From: Actinomycetota bacterium
GTDB taxonomy: Bacteria > Actinomycetota > UBA4738 > CADDZG01 > WHSQ01
Reading direction: 5' to 3'
DNA: 33,193 nt
Assembly: GCA_030448085.1 (NCBI GenBank)
Contig: JAUJNU010000038.1
Coordinates: forward strand, 1-33,193
The notes beneath the pieces are model-generated. The model did not search any database, had not been told where the DNA came from, and was given only the letters and a program-made list of their open reading frames with translations. Shown here one piece after another: positions 9,378-21,166 of the stretch (its first letter is position 1; the number at the start of each line of letters is the position of its first letter). Both the position numbers and the translations under genes were made by a program.

Positions 9378-9639
9378 CGAGCCTGAGGCCACGTAGCACC
9401 GACATCAAAGAAGGTAGCGCATTACCTGAAGCACAGTATCACCGCACCACCCGAGCATTCAGCACAAAGGGTAAATCTCGGCTGAAAGGCCGGGTCCTTC
9501 CGTTTTCCAGTTCTCTCGCCGCGCTCTCAGCGCCTGTCCTCCCCGTTCTTCTCTGAGATGAGTACCCGTGCGGGCATGCTGGTTGGGAAGATGGTGGCGG
9601 AGGCTGAGCAAGGCAGCTCGCGCCACAGTGGATGTCTCC

Positions 9640-10526
9640 ATGAGGAGTTATCGCTGATTCTGCGAAGTCTTAGCCTGTCATTTCAGGGCGGGGCCTCAGT
9701 CGAAGGCAGGCGCTGCAGACGGCCATAGCCCTTCGATAGCGATAGGATCACAGTGGACAGCGGAGGGACGGCATCTACGTTGAATGGAAGCAAATTCACA
9801 TGGCATTCGAATTGGACGGCGGCGGTCTTACGGGTCGGCAGGCGATCGTCGTCTGGCTGCCGGTTCCGAGGAGCAGGGAGCGGGTGATCGGTTTCATTCG
9901 AGGCAAGGTGCGAGCGGGGTGAGTTCGCCGACTTTCTCTATCTGACCGGCTCCGAATCCCGGCATCTCGGGGGGCTCGTCGTCACTATGCATTGCATTCC
10001 CGCTTACCTGAAGTTCAGCCTCCAGCGCTACAGGGATGAAGGCCGCTGATGACGGAGCGCTGAGGGCGGAAGATAACGACGCCCCGGGCGTCTTGGCTGA
10101 GCTCGAATCGTGAAGTGAGGCCGCCGTGGCATATACATTGCCTATGTTCGCCGCTGGCGGATTGATATACGGCTGATGGTGGTTTGCTGAGACCGACGCT
10201 CTGGCTCTGTTCCCGACCTGCTCGCCGGGAGGTCCAGTACAAGGTCAGGACTTCAGCGAGCAGCGACGGATTGCCGGCCAATTCAGCCCCGTCGGGGCCG
10301 AGTCTGCTGATAGTACGGCGATTCGTGACCGCGGAAAGAGATATCGCCAGGATACCGAGCTGAAAGACGGGCTGACGATCCAACATATCGGGATACTACC
10401 ATTTGAGCAGATTGACGATTTGAGAGCGTGAGCGCCGGGATAAATATTCCGTCTTTTCGAATGGCCTACCTGTACGGCAAAGTACTCAGAAAAGAAGGTG
10501 AGAACTTGCCGGAAGAGGAGGTTAGG
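9640..10526 (+). pseudogene. degraded inverted DUF559 copy
   Basis: The start ATGAGGAGTTATCGC matches the DUF559 start at 4586, and pieces such as QAIVVWL and SDRPRTRH-like sequence follow out of frame. The flanking hairpin repeat is also present in damaged form near 9,546-9,595 and near 10,480-10,500 (CTCAGAAAAGAAGG). Indels occur throughout. Confidence 0.65.
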
Positions 10527-11425
10527 GGCAGTAGAGCATGTAGTCGACGGCGCTGCCGTTGATCCGCACTGAAGTGGGCAAAATCCCTGCAGCAGTTCCC
10601 CGTGCAGTCTACGCAGCCGATAAGATCGCCTGTCATTGACCTGCTGTTGAATCTGATGGCGCGGAGAGGGTGGCGTAGCCGCCGCTGCGGTCGACGATCG
10701 CGCCCGGTAGTAGTCATCGGCTGCCCGGCGATTACCGTTGATGTCGGATCTTGTGAATTTGCCCTGTGGCCTGCAGCGAGGCGACGAGCTACCAGCGGCC
10801 AGATGAAATCTGCTCGATGTCCCAGGCCGCGTTCGCCGTACCCGATTATCCCCGGGCAGGAACATTTCACCGACGGCGTATCCTGCCAGGCTTCGCAGCT
10901 CGAGGAGTCTTCGAGCTCCGACTAAGTGTTCGAGGGGATAGCATCGCGGTTCTGGCATCTGACTTGGCCTGCAGATCGGTTCGCAGCGCGAATAGCCTCT
11001 GGTTCTGCCTGATGGCTACGTTGAAGCCCGCTGTATCTGATGTTCCCTTCTTTGCGTTGATGATCTCGCCAATTTTCGAGTTCCGCGACTGAGTCCAGAA
11101 GCGCATCGATGGTGTCGGTGCCGCCTTCCTTGTATAGGCCGATAGCCCAGCTGCGCGGCCAGGTCCTCCACCTTGTTGATCTGTTTCTGTGTCTGATCGA
11201 TCTGAAGTTTGCACGGTTTCCAGATTTATTTTTTGCCGCAGTTGTTCAACTGATTCGAGTTGTCATCGAGCTGCTGCTGGTTCTGCAGGCTGCTCACGAG
11301 CGCTGATCTCTGAGCCTTCTTCTCGACCTGCGGAGCTTTCGCAGCGCAGCGATCGGCAGGGATGAGCAGAACTGCGCTATCGCCGCATCAGCTGCCTGCG
11401 CCTGACGCTCATATCGCTCGAACAT
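10524..11425 (-). pseudogene. degraded inverted M23 peptidase copy
   Basis: The 3' end near 10,530 retains the damaged equivalent of VDPMLYLP and stop. The 5' end at 11425 reads MFERYERQAQAADAAIAQ, comparable to MLERQARAAIAA of the intact gene. The coiled-coil and LytM parts are recognisable only in fragments, such as the DLIGCVDCTGNC-like segment near 10,600. Confidence 0.65.
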
Positions 11426-11726
11426 CGGTCTGCCTGCATTCGCGAATACCCCTGTTTCTCGCCCCGCACCTGCGCCGTGGCTGGCCGGGGACCCTGCCAT
11501 TAACCCCAAGAGGAGGCAGGCGTTCTGCTGGTCGACGGGTACGGTATAGCTGTCTCCTCCTCTCTTCAAATTCGCGAAGAAACCGCCTGAGAGCGCGAAG
11601 AGTTCAGGGTTTCCGCGGCGGGGCGCGAAGGCAAGTATTTCAATTTGCACGCTGAGCCGTGTACTGTTTTGCCAGAAGGCTGCGTGTTTTTTTATGGTAA
11701 TTTCTGTGGCATTGCTCATTGGGAGG

Positions 11727-12360
11727 GATTCAGCTCGACGTTGGCCTGATCGATTGTCGCGCATAGGCAGCCGGGCGTCTCTGGTTGCGTCATCTGAGCA
11801 GGCGGGCTCCCCATGAGTGCGTTGCAGGCTCAGTGCCGCCCGAGGTCCTCGAGGGCGCTCATCCAGGTAGAGATAGGACCGAGCCGGCCCGCGAGGAGTC
11901 CCGCGATTCATTGCTGACGCGAGCCAGTTCCTGCGATATTCCAGGGCTTCTGCAGAGGTGGCTGAAGAGCTCCGATGTTTCGTCTCCTGATTTAAGGTGA
12001 CTTACAAAGCCCGCCTCCCGCCTTCGATTCGAGGCCTGTTCCTTCCAAGCGAGGGATTCTCATCTCTATTCCGCGGGCTGAGGCAGAGTTCTCCAGGGGG
12101 CCGGTTCTGCTCAGGGTGTAGAAGACAAGTATGGGTCCTCGCGGTGGTAGTAGAGGCGCATTCAAGGTGTGTTTGGCCTCGTTCTTCCGAGGAGCTGCGG
12201 GGGTGTCTTCGTGTCGGTCGTAGGCACAGGGTCATCGTGCTAGTGCGGGTTGGGGAGGAGCAGGATCTCCGGCTGCAAGTCGCGCAATGGCCTTGCAACG
12301 GATGCCGCCGTGAGGGCCACTTCCGACGCCGTGAATAGGTCCTTCATCTACAGCGAGTAG
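11727..12360 (+). pseudogene. degraded inverted copy of the 244-aa hypothetical gene
   Basis: It ends exactly in ATC TAC AGC GAG TAG (YSE and stop) at 12360, like the intact gene. Pieces such as VIVLVRVGEEQDL (12,233-12,270) match the C-terminal domain. The rest is broken by indels. Confidence 0.65.
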
Positions 12361-12491
12361 GGGTGGATGGGGATCTCTTTGGTATCTCCGAGTGTCATAC
12401 ATGGTCGAGTGCTCTCCTCCCACCGAGCTGTCTCTGCGAGCGCATCGTCAGATAGCCAGCGACCGCCGACGTTGCCCCGCGAGAGGCGCCG

Positions 12492-13590
12492 GACAGCATA
12501 CCACGGCCTGGGGTTCGCCCCCATGGTAGGGCGCTGAGCGATTGTCCGTCTCGAGGAGATGGACGTTCTCCGCCGGAGGCGCGAATCCTCCCAAGATCGA
12601 GGCTGCGTCGTCCGGCAGTTTCGACCTCGAAGCCCTGGTATCATGCCGTCTCCGAACCGCGGGTCTGAGCGACGAGCGCCGATTCAGAATCTTGTCGTCA
12701 CGACATGCGCCTTCGGCGAAGTCTCCTGAGCCTTCCGGATCACCCTGTCACCACCGAGAGGAGCCGGTCGTCTCCCCGGGGAGCCTGCGCGGCGACGCCC
12801 ACGAAGGTAGTCTCGGCCATCATCGCCGCGCAGGGAGGTCCCGAGCAATGACGCTTGTTTTCACGAGGCGGAGCACAATCTACAAGACGACGCGTGCTGA
12901 CGAGAACCACCCCGGCGCGCCGTGCTTCACTATACCTCACAGGCTCGCTTACGTCGGGGGTGAGGTCACTTCGTCCCCGAGAATCGTCTTCAGTACGGAG
13001 TCTGAGAATTACGTCTCATTCCCAAGCCAGGAAATCGCGAGCAGATCGCTGAGCGCGGGTGGAGTCGATCGTCGTTTCCAGACTCGTAACCTGATCCATC
13101 AGCGCACAGTATTCACAGGCGTGGCGCTCGAGATCGCGGATGGCCTCGTCATCCATCCGCTGGCCGGGATGAAGGGCACATCCGCCGAGACCTGCATGAA
13201 GTGCCATGAGGTTCCTGATATAATTCATTACCCCACGACCGTCATTCCTCCGGTCTTCCCGGGCTGCCATGTGGCGGCCCCGTGAAGACCCTGGCATGCC
13301 TCTCCTCATGGTATTTGCCCATTTCATTGCACAGTGATCACGCCGGTGTAGGACTACTATAAGGCCTTACGACGCCCGCTTCTTCGATTTATTGAGCCCG
13401 GCGAGCCCGGTACTTCCTCCGTTCGAGCACTGTTCTTCGGCAAGGCGCCCGTGGGCGATTACCCCCACGGCAAGGGTCCTCTCCCACCCAGGTTCGTCAG
13501 ATGCCGCAGGAGCAGCGCTTGAGCCGCCGGTCCGAGTTCTCCGTCCCGAGTTGCCCGCATCCTGATCGACGCTGTTCGTCCTGCGCCTGC
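12492..13590 (+). pseudogene. sat: degraded inverted sat copy
   Basis: Recognisable pieces include the damaged start region near 12,490-12,530, DENHPGAPCFTIPH near 12,900, and FQTRNLIHQRTVFTGVALEIADGLVIHP (13,075-13,160), which corresponds to the [11 protein letters not shown] motif region. Unlike block A, it continues through the normal Sat C-terminus (GCCCGCATCCTGATCGA near 13,553-13,569). This shows the cupin join at the window start is not the natural structure. Confidence 0.7.
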
Positions 13591-13602
13591 CTAGAGTGGA
13601 GC

Positions 13603-14880
13603 ATGGGTCTGCTCGACAGGCTGAAAGAAGAAGACAGACCGGTCGCCCTGGCCCTTCGCCGAGCGTATACCGAGCGCAAGGTCATGTATCATCATCCGAC
13701 TGCGCCCTGGCCCGAGCACGCTGAGGAGTACGCCGACGAGATCCCGAACTCACGAAGCCGCGCATGAGAACGGGGGCGTGGGGGCCGCCTCGATCGATCC
13801 TGCCGATCACTGTCCTCGCTCCGGATGCGGGATGATGACTCCAAGGACGCTGGCACTGGACTACGGGTCTGCAACTGAGTGACCATTTGCGACGGTCTCG
13901 CTCACCTGGAGGGCCATCAGCGAGCTGACGGCGCGGGGATATCCTGTTTGATTTTCCGGCACAGTCATGCCGGTGCCCCTGTCTCATCTGCCAGTTCGCG
14001 AGGGATCTGATCGGCGCCGTTTCCTCACTCCCAGTAATCGAGGCGGATTCATACGCACTTCTTGCTGAGCTGAAGGCCGAGATCGAGGAGAAGTCGGCGA
14101 GAAGACCCGATTAATTCAACCCTGCTCAGTTACATCTTGACGAGGCATACTGACCGAGATGAAGTTCAGCTGACGGCGATCATCCCCAAGAACAAGCCGC
14201 GTGGACTTCACATGACGGTCGATGGAGGCCTGACCGTCTGACCATGGCATTCGAGCTACATCGACCTGACCACTCGTTACGAGCTGACAAATTTCAGAAG
14301 AATGCTTCGTGGATTACTTTCGCCGGTTCTCGGATTTGGGATCGGCGACGTCCTCAGGCATGCTGATGAGAACACGACAGTGCTCGTGGCCCCGACCACG
14401 AGCGAAGGCGATGGTCGGCGGACGCTTCAACGAGGGTTCGTCAACGAGGGCTATTCGACGAAGATGCCGAGGTGACCTCCAACAGGCTGCCGATCGATTG
14501 GTCAGGCAGGCACGACGGCGCGGGGCGACGCGCCACATGGGCGTCCTGTCTGAACGCCGAGGACGCGAGCTGAACGGGCACGATCCCGGCCAGGACTACA
14601 CAAGGTGCGGGACGAGCTGATCCAGAAGACCGAGCGATGGTCGACCACGAGGGCCATCCGCCTCGGGAACAAGGCCCTCAAGCCGGAAGAGATCTACGAG
14701 GCCCAACGGCGTCGCCCCGGGCACCTGATCGTGATCTTCGGCGAGTTCTTCGCTGGCCTGGTTGGTTCGTCTGGAAGATGGCGCGCCTACACGTTCGAGA
14801 ACGCCACCGTCCTGGACGAGGCCAACCACGCCGAGTTCAAGATTCGTCATGAACAACGCCCCGGGCAGGAGGCCCTCCTT
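13603..14880 (+). pseudogene. degraded inverted phosphodiesterase copy
   Basis: It starts MGLLDRLKEED at 13603, directly after sat. It keeps HAEEYADEIPN near 13,710, the VRDELIQK segment near 14,605, GNKALKPEEIYE at 14,670-14,703 and TFENATVLDEANHAEF near 14,790-14,840. It then turns back on itself near 14,878. It is the error-rich mirror of the copy at 14,885-16,242. Confidence 0.7.
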
Positions 14881-14889
14881 GCGGGCCGG
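14870..14889. other. centre of the large palindrome (fold-back point)
   Basis: The sequence around GCAGGAGGCCCTCCTTGC is itself nearly palindromic, and the same protein segment (ANHAEF...NN...PGR) is encoded on the plus strand just to the left and on the minus strand just to the right. All genes on both sides mirror each other around this point. It is the place where one strand switches to its complement. Confidence 0.8.
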
Positions 14890-16242
14890 CCCTCCGCTCC
14901 GGGAGAACATTGTTCGGCACGAAGATGCTGAATCCGGCGTGGTTGGCCCTTGTCCGGGGCCGGTGTCGTTCTCGAACGTGTAGAGCGCGCCATGGCCGAG
15001 CGAGCCAACGGAGCGCCAGCGAAGCTCACTGAAGATCACGATCAGGTCCAGCGACGCCGTTCTGGACCTCGTAGATCTCTTCCGGCTGTTGAGGGCCTTG
15101 TTCCCGAGCGGATGGCCTCGTGGTCGACCATCGACTCGATCTTCTGGATCAACTCGTCCGGCATCACCTTGTCGTAGTCCGCGGCCGGGATCGTGCTGTT
15201 CGCCTGCGCCCTCGACGTTCAAGAACAGACGCCCGTAGTAGCCGCCGTCGCCCCACGCCGTCGTGCCCACCAATCGATCGACAGCTTGTTGAGAGGGGTC
15301 ACCCCGGGCCGGCATCTCTTCGTCGAACTTGAGATAGCCCTCGTTGACGAGCCACCGTTGAAGCAGATCCCGCCGACCATCGCCTTCGCTCCGTGGTCGG
15401 AGACCACGAGCACCGTCGTGTTCTCATCCTACTTGAGGACGCGTCGCTGATCTTGCCGTCGAGGAACCGGTAGTCCCGCAGCGATTCCTTGTAGGGGTTG
15501 TCCGGCCTGTAGCGAGGGTCCGGGTCGACGTAGCCCCAGATGCCATGGTTCAGGCGGTCCGGGCTCATCTTGACCATCATGAAGAAGTCCCACGGCTTGT
15601 TCTTGAGGAGGTAGTCCGCCGTCTTGAACTTCATCTCGGTCATCTTGTATGCCTCGTCCAAGATGTACTGAGTGTCGTCGGTGCGGAAGTTGCGGATGTC
15701 GAAGATGTACTCGCCGACTTCTCGCCTGATCTCGGCCTTCAGCTCCCGGGATGGCGGCAGTCCGCCTCGTTGCTGGGGTGAGGAAGTGCCGATCTTGGAT
15801 CCCCCAGCGGCTTGGGCGGGTAGGACGTGGGGGCACCGACATGACGATGCAGTCCTTGCCCGCATCCGACAGGATGTCCCACACCGTCCGTTCCTTGATG
15901 GCCCACGAGGTGGCGAACGCCAGACCGTCGTAGGTGTGGTCCTTCCGGTTACGGAACCTGTAGATCCCGAGAGTGCCGGGGTCCTTGGAGGTCATCATGC
16001 ACATCCAGGTGGGGTCGGCATCGGCGGGACTATCGACCTGAGCGGCCCCCACACCCCGTTCTCGTTGTGCTTCGGGTGGGAGATCTGGATCTCGTCGGCG
16101 TACCCCCGGAACACGTGCTCGGGCGGGGCGCAGTCGAGGCCGATGACCATGACCTTGCGCTTCGGCCCGCCTGCTCGGCGCTCGAGCAACTCGGGCGCGA
16201 CCGACTCCGTCTTCTTCTTCGTGCCTTGTCGAGCAGACCCAT
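14885..16242 (-). pseudogene. type I phosphodiesterase / nucleotide pyrophosphatase family protein (alkaline phosphatase superfamily), error-rich copy
   Basis: In pieces this reads MGLLDK..., VMVIGLDCAPPEHVFRGYADEI, MCMMTSKDPGTLGIY, AFATSWAIKERTVWDILSDAGKDCIVMSVPP, ILDEAYKMTEMKFKTADYLLKNKPWDFFMMV, a DRLNHG segment, VVSDHGAKAMVGGICFN and GDGGYYGRLFLNVEG. The conserved metal ligands of the superfamily are visible as LDCAPP, DRLNHG and SDHGAK. Such enzymes hydrolyse phosphodiester or phosphonate bonds; the substrate here is unknown. It begins just after sat and is probably co-transcribed with it. Several frameshifts break it, and the C-terminus is cut by the fold-back, so the true gene is longer and presumably intact in the source genome. 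Confidence 0.8.
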
Positions 16243-16252
16243 GCTTCCTCCC

Positions 16253-17430
16253 AGCGGCCGGGACGAACGAGCGTCCTCGATCAGGATGCGGGCAACCTCG
16301 GGACGAGAGAACTCAGCCGGCGGCTCAACGCCTTCCTGCAGCATCTGACGAACCTGGTGCCGGAGATGAAGACCTCGTCCCCCTTGCCGTGGGGTGTCTT
16401 GCCGACCTCATCGCCCCACAGGCCTGGTGCAGAAGAACGAGTGCTCGAACTTGAGAGGGAAGATGCCGAGCTCGCCGGGCTCGAACTCGTCGAAGAGAAG
16501 CCGAGCGTCGTAGGTGCCGTAGTAGTCCCCCACACCGGCGTGATCGCGCCGGTCGATGAAGTGGGTCATGCCGGGGAAGTCCTTGCGGAGGAGGGCGTGC
16601 CAGATGGCTCACGGGGCCGCCGTAACGCATGGCGGCCGGGAAGACCGAGAGGATGACGCGGTCGGGGCAGTAGTTCTCCATCAGGACCTGGCAGTACCAT
16701 GCGTGGCCCCGGCGGGGATGTCGTCGCCCTTCGTCCCCCGACCAGCGGATGGATGACGAGGCCATCCACGATCTCGAGCGCCACCTTGGTGAGGTACTGT
16801 GCCTGATGGATCAAGTTACGAGTCTGGAAAGCGACGATCGTCTTCCACCTGCGCCCGCGCATCTGCTCACGGAGCTGCAACGGGGTGAGGCGGTACTCCT
16901 CGAACTCGTTGCTGAAGATACCTCGAGGACGGTGACCCGGCCCCGACGTAGCGCGTCTCGTGAGCGGCAGGGCAACGCCGGGGTGGTTCTCGTCCGTCGT
17001 CTTGTAGGTGTGCTCCGCACCTCGTGCTTCGCGCTGTACTCGGGAAGACCTCCTGCACGTCGATGATGGCCACGAAGGCCTTCGTGAACGATCGTTGCAC
17101 GGGTCCCCGAGGAGAGACGACCCGACTCCTCCTCGGTGGCCGACAGGGTGATCGGAAGGCTCCAGGGGAGGCCGTTCGCCAGGCGCATGTCGGTGACGAC
17201 GGAGCTGTAGCGTCGGCGCTCGTCATGAACCCACGGTTCGGGGAGACGGCGCCGATCGCCGTGGAGCTCGGAGGTCCGAAAGCACCTGGCGGCCCTTGGT
17301 CCCCGATCTTAGGGAGGTTCGGCCGCCCTCCGACCGGAGGGCGTCCATCTCCCCCGGGAGCGGCCATCCCTAGCTCCAGCGCCCCACCATGGGGGCAGAC
17401 CCCGGTACGTCCTTGAGCGTGCTACCGCTG
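16253..17430 (-). pseudogene. sat: sat, error-rich second copy with natural C-terminus
   Basis: It matches the block A sat throughout but with frequent one- or two-base indels: [66 protein letters not shown] and related segments. It continues normally through [17 protein letters not shown], which block A lacks. The phosphodiesterase start lies immediately downstream. The start region near 17,428 is damaged, so the GTG is not preserved. Confidence 0.8.
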
Positions 17431-17600
17431 CTCGCCTCTCTTTCTTGCGGGGGCCGCGTAGTCGGCGGTCGCCCAGCTATCTCTGACGATGCGACGGCAA
17501 GGAGGCGCCCACCAGGAGACAGCTCGTTAGAGAGGAAGCACTCCGGGGCGCACTTTGCGACACTCCGAGGATACCAAAGAAGGCCTCCTCGTCCCACCCC

Positions 17601-18318
17601 CTACTCGCTGTAGGTGAGGACCCTGTTCACGGCGTCGAGAGTGGCCCCCACGGCGGCATCCGCGGGGCCGTTGCGCAGGAGAGCGGCAGCCGAGGAGATC
17701 CCTGCTCCTCCCCCAACCGCACTAGCACGATGACCGCCTGTTCGCCTACGACCGACACGAGACGCCTCTGCAGCTCCACCCTCGAGATGGGAGACGAGGG
17801 CCGAACACGCCTTGAGGGTCGCCTCTGCCACCACCGCGCAGCCCGTACGCGGTCCCTGCTCCCGAGCGGAACCGACGACCGCCCTCTGGAGAGAAACCTC
17901 TGCCCCGGCCCGCCCGGAGCTATGCAGGATCACTCGCTGGAGGACGGGCCTCGGAGTCGAGGGCGGAGCGGGAGCTGGGGGGCACTTTGCTCAAAGCCGC
18001 GGCCGCCGCCGTCGAGGGAGATTGGCCCCCTCGAACGAGCCCTCCTGCTCGCCACCTCTGCGCCCTCTGCAAGGACTCGTCACCGAAGAACGACTCGCGC
18101 TCCAGCTCGAACACGTGACGTCGCTGAGGCCGCCCGCCAGGCCGGCCCGGTTTATTCCCGCCTGGGCCGAGGCCCTCGAGGACCTCGGGCTGAAGGCCGA
18201 CGCGCGAGAACGCCTGTACCTCGTAAGGGGCCCGCTGCTGCTCGACAAGACGACGCAACCAAGGACGCCCGGCTCCTTTTTTATGCGCATCGAGATCGAT
18301 CAGGCTGGCGTCGGTCAC
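17601..18318 (-). pseudogene. 244-aa hypothetical gene, error-rich second copy
   Basis: It has the same start (GTG at 18318 with GGGGGAGGATCCC upstream), the same end (TYSE and stop at 17601) and the same internal segments as 1359-2093, but several indels shift the frame. The terminator-like hairpin of its leader is also present near 18,361-18,421 with a few changes. Confidence 0.75.
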
Positions 18319-18681
18319 GGGATCCTCCCCCGTAGGAAACAGTGCCAGGAAGGTTACGCCATAAAATGCACCCGCCGAGCCTTCTTCCCGGCTAGGCCGG
18401 TTTACGACTCCACCGGTGTACAAGAGGAAAGTACGCCTTCACGCCCTGCCCGCACAAGAGGCGCCACCCTGGTTTCTTCGCGCCCGAGCGGTTTCTTCGC
18501 GTAGTTTGAGGAAGGAAGGGAGCAAGCTGCCGGCGAATCATTCAACAGAAGGCACCTTGCCACCTTCGAAGTTGTGGTACGCCCGGCGGCATCCCGGCCA
18601 ACCACGGCACGGGTGCGGTGAAAGCAAAGGGTCTTCGCGGGCCTCGTAGAGCAGACCGATCGACGAACGTTAAGGAGAGCG

Positions 18682-19794
18682 ATGCTTGAGCGTCAGGCAC
18701 GAGCAGCGATCGCGGCCACGATAGCCACGGCCCTGCTCATTCCCCGCGGTCGGCCCGCTGGCCGGGCCGAAGAAGAAGCTCCACAAGGTCGAGAAGGAAC
18801 AAGAAGAGCTCCAGGACCGGATCGAGGCGGACAGCGCTCGTGAGAACAGCTCTTGCAGGACCGGGTCAACCTCTTAGCAGCCCGATGACCCAGCTTCAGA
18901 TCCAGTTGAACAAGCTATGGCCGAAAAGGCGGAAGTCGCGGAGCAGGTGCGTGAAGGGCTCAGCTTCGGATCGATCAGACACAGAAGCAGATCAACAAGG
19001 TGGAGGACCTGGCCACGCAGCAGGCTGTCGACCTATACAAGGGCTGGTGGCACCGACACCATCGATGCGCTTCTGGACTCGAGTCGCCAGGCGGAGCTCG
19101 ACGAGAAGGCCGAGATGCTCGGGGTGGCGGCACAAGAGAACACGGACGCCCTCATCAGATACAGCAGGCTGCGACTATCCAGGAGCAGCAGAACCGAGCG
19201 TTCGCTGCAGCCGATCGCGGCCGTGTCGGACAGGACCGCAGTGCTGTCCCGGTTTAGACACAAAGGTCGGAGCCCTCGAGAGCTCCCCCGAGAAGCTGCG
19301 AAAGCGGCTCGGGATCGCCGCCGAGGCCCGGGAGTGAAGTCGGGTCTCCGCCGCCGCGAGGCCCGAGGGGACGTGGTCGAGGCACAGGCGAGGAACGCGG
19401 TCGCGGCCCTGGGAACATCGTGGGAGAGCGCAGGTTTCATCTGGCCGCCGAACGGCTCGGTCACCTCACCCCACGTGTCCCGCTGGGGCCGGATGCACAG
19501 CGGGATCGACATCAACGGTGCGCCATCGGGCAGCCGATCGTCGCCGCCAAAGAGGGCACGGTGATCCTCGCCAGCTACTACTCCGGATACGAAACGTGCA
19601 GTGATCGTCGACCATGCGGCGGCTACGCCACCCCCTCTACGCCCACATGTCGGAGTTCAGCACGACGAACGGGCCTCGGTGAGCCAGGGCGATCTTTATC
19701 GGCTACGTGGGCTGCACGGGGAACTGCTGCTGGCCGCGCACCCACTGCTGAGGCAGATCAACGGTACCGTCGACCCCATGCTCTACCTCCCTAA
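18682..19794 (+). pseudogene. M23 metallopeptidase gene, error-rich second copy
   Basis: It starts MLERQARAAIAATIATALL with the same AAGGAG site as the block A copy. Segments EKAEMLGVAAQENTDALIRYSRL, MHSGIDINGA and VDPMLYLP are recognisable, and the stop lies at 19792-19794. The coding frame is broken repeatedly, and the DHLHFEV zinc motif is lost to errors near 19,730. Total length matches the intact gene. Confidence 0.8.
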
Positions 19795-20792
19795 CCTCCT
19801 CTTCAATTCCACGCGCCGGCTGGGTTCTCACCTTCTTTCACACCGTGTAGGTAGGCCATTCAGAAAAGAACGGAACTCGGCCTGTCCGAAGCGCCTGCAG
19901 CACGTCTCGAATGATCGTCTCCGGCCCGCAATGAACGTCATCCCAGGTGTACTTGCAGGGATCGTCCAGTCCATCAACTCGAAGCTCGTTGTCACGAGCG
20001 ATGTCCTGCTTCCTCCACCGGTCCAGGTCGCCGTGCCACTTGTAGCTGCGGGCTTCGACCCCGACGAGGCTGCGTCACGCGAAGTCAAGTCGCCTGCTCC
20101 GCCCAGTCCTGACCTTGTACTGACCTCCGGGCCGAGGGAGCCGCGGGTCCCGAAACAGAGCCAAAGCGTCGGTCTCCAGCCGGCTCTCCATCTGACCGTC
20201 TGTGTCGTCTCGCATGACAGGAGTTGCCGGGCGATGTATGTGCTCACGGCGACCTCTCACCTCGATTTCCGAGCTCGCCCTTGCAGACGCCCGAGCGTCG
20301 TTCATCTTCCGCCTCAGCGCCCGTCCATCGAGCGGCCCGTCCCGGTAGCGCTTGAGAACGGACGCCAGGTCAAGCAGGGTCCTGGCCCAGGTGAGTGACG
20401 ACGAAGCCCTCCAGGTGCCGGGTTCGAGGCCGGTCGGATAGAGAAAGTCGGCGAACTTTCACTCCCGCTCGCACCTTGTCCCTCGGGTACAGCTCGATCA
20501 CCTGCTCCCACTTCCTCCAGACCGTGAAGCGCTGCGGCCGAACGAGGACACCGATGATCGCCTGCCGACCCGCCCACAAGACCGCCGCCGCCATCAGATT
20601 CGAATGCCATGTGAGGTTGCTTCCGCTCAGCGCGTAGGGTGCCGGGGTGACGATCCTCCACTGTCCGATGAGGTCCTATCGCCTATCGAGCGGGAGCTGT
20701 GGCCCGTCTGCAGCGCCTGCCTTCGACTGAAGACCCCGCATTGGTGACGGCCAGGGACTTCGCAAGCTCGATCCTCGGCGCATAGCCCTCAT
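19791..20792 (-). pseudogene. DUF559 / AbiEi-like gene, error-rich second copy
   Basis: It retains TQTVRWRAGWRPTLW-type shadow frames and true-frame pieces RRLDFA, DDTDGQMESRLETDALALFRDPRLPRP and KVRAGVKVRRLSLSDRPRTRHLEGFVVTH. Indels occur throughout. Its two flanking hairpin repeats are recognisable near 19,833-19,872 and 20,846-20,892 (CAGAAAAGAACGG in both). Confidence 0.75.
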
Positions 20793-21059
20793 CGCGAGCA
20801 GCCTCCGTGAGCGCGAGCAAGTTGCTGTCGCCCTCACCACCATCTTTTTCTAACCCTTGCTACTCCACACGGCGCTCATCCAGAAAAGAACGGGGAGGCC
20901 CGGGCGTTGAGGAGCACGGCGAGGGATTGGCGTGGGGCGACGCGCGCCGGCCGGGCCCCTTGGTGCTGGTCTTTCGGGTGGTGCGGTGATGCGGTCTTTT
21001 CAGGTGGTGCGCTACCGGTGCTGTTGGCCGGTGCTGCGCGGTGCCTCCGTGGAGGCTCG

Positions 21060-21166
21060 TTACATCATGCCGCCCATGCCGCCCATTCCACCCATGCCGC
21101 CCATGCCGTGGCCGTCGTGGCTGCCGGCTGCTGCCATCTCGTCCTCGTCCTTCGGCTTGTCGATGG
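21060..21166 (-). pseudogene. groEL: groEL 3' tail fused to tsaD
   Basis: The minus strand reads KPKDEDEMAAAG followed by Gly-Met repeats ending in MM and TAA at 21060-21062. Just upstream, at about 21,166, it changes abruptly into the end of a TsaD frame (SMLRRG). GroEL and TsaD are never fused in this way, and groES is missing between them, so this is a join between unrelated sequences. The tail has a sense codon where block A groEL has TAG. Confidence 0.8.

Larger units (their letters stand above)
7636..14880. repeat. block A': inverted, heavily degraded copy of the groES-to-sat locus
   Basis: This stretch matches the reverse complement of about 49-6,800 gene by gene (groES, groEL, DUF559, M23, hypothetical, sat) and then continues into a phosphodiesterase gene. 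Single-base gains, losses and substitutions are spread evenly over coding and non-coding parts alike, so every gene is broken. It meets its mirror image (A'') at a palindromic turn near 14,878. This is the look of a raw second-strand long read, not of a decayed duplication. Confidence 0.85.

Noticed and set aside
9300..9480. AT-richer stretch as a possible new intergenic element
   Set aside because: It aligns with the damaged groEL tail and groEL-DUF559 spacer of block A; the composition shift follows from base-calling noise.
7636..21166. Genuine ancient inverted duplication or an amplified island
   Set aside because: The decay pattern is uniform indel noise in coding and non-coding DNA with perfectly preserved gene order and near-identical overall length; one arm is simply noisier. 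Read error explains it better.
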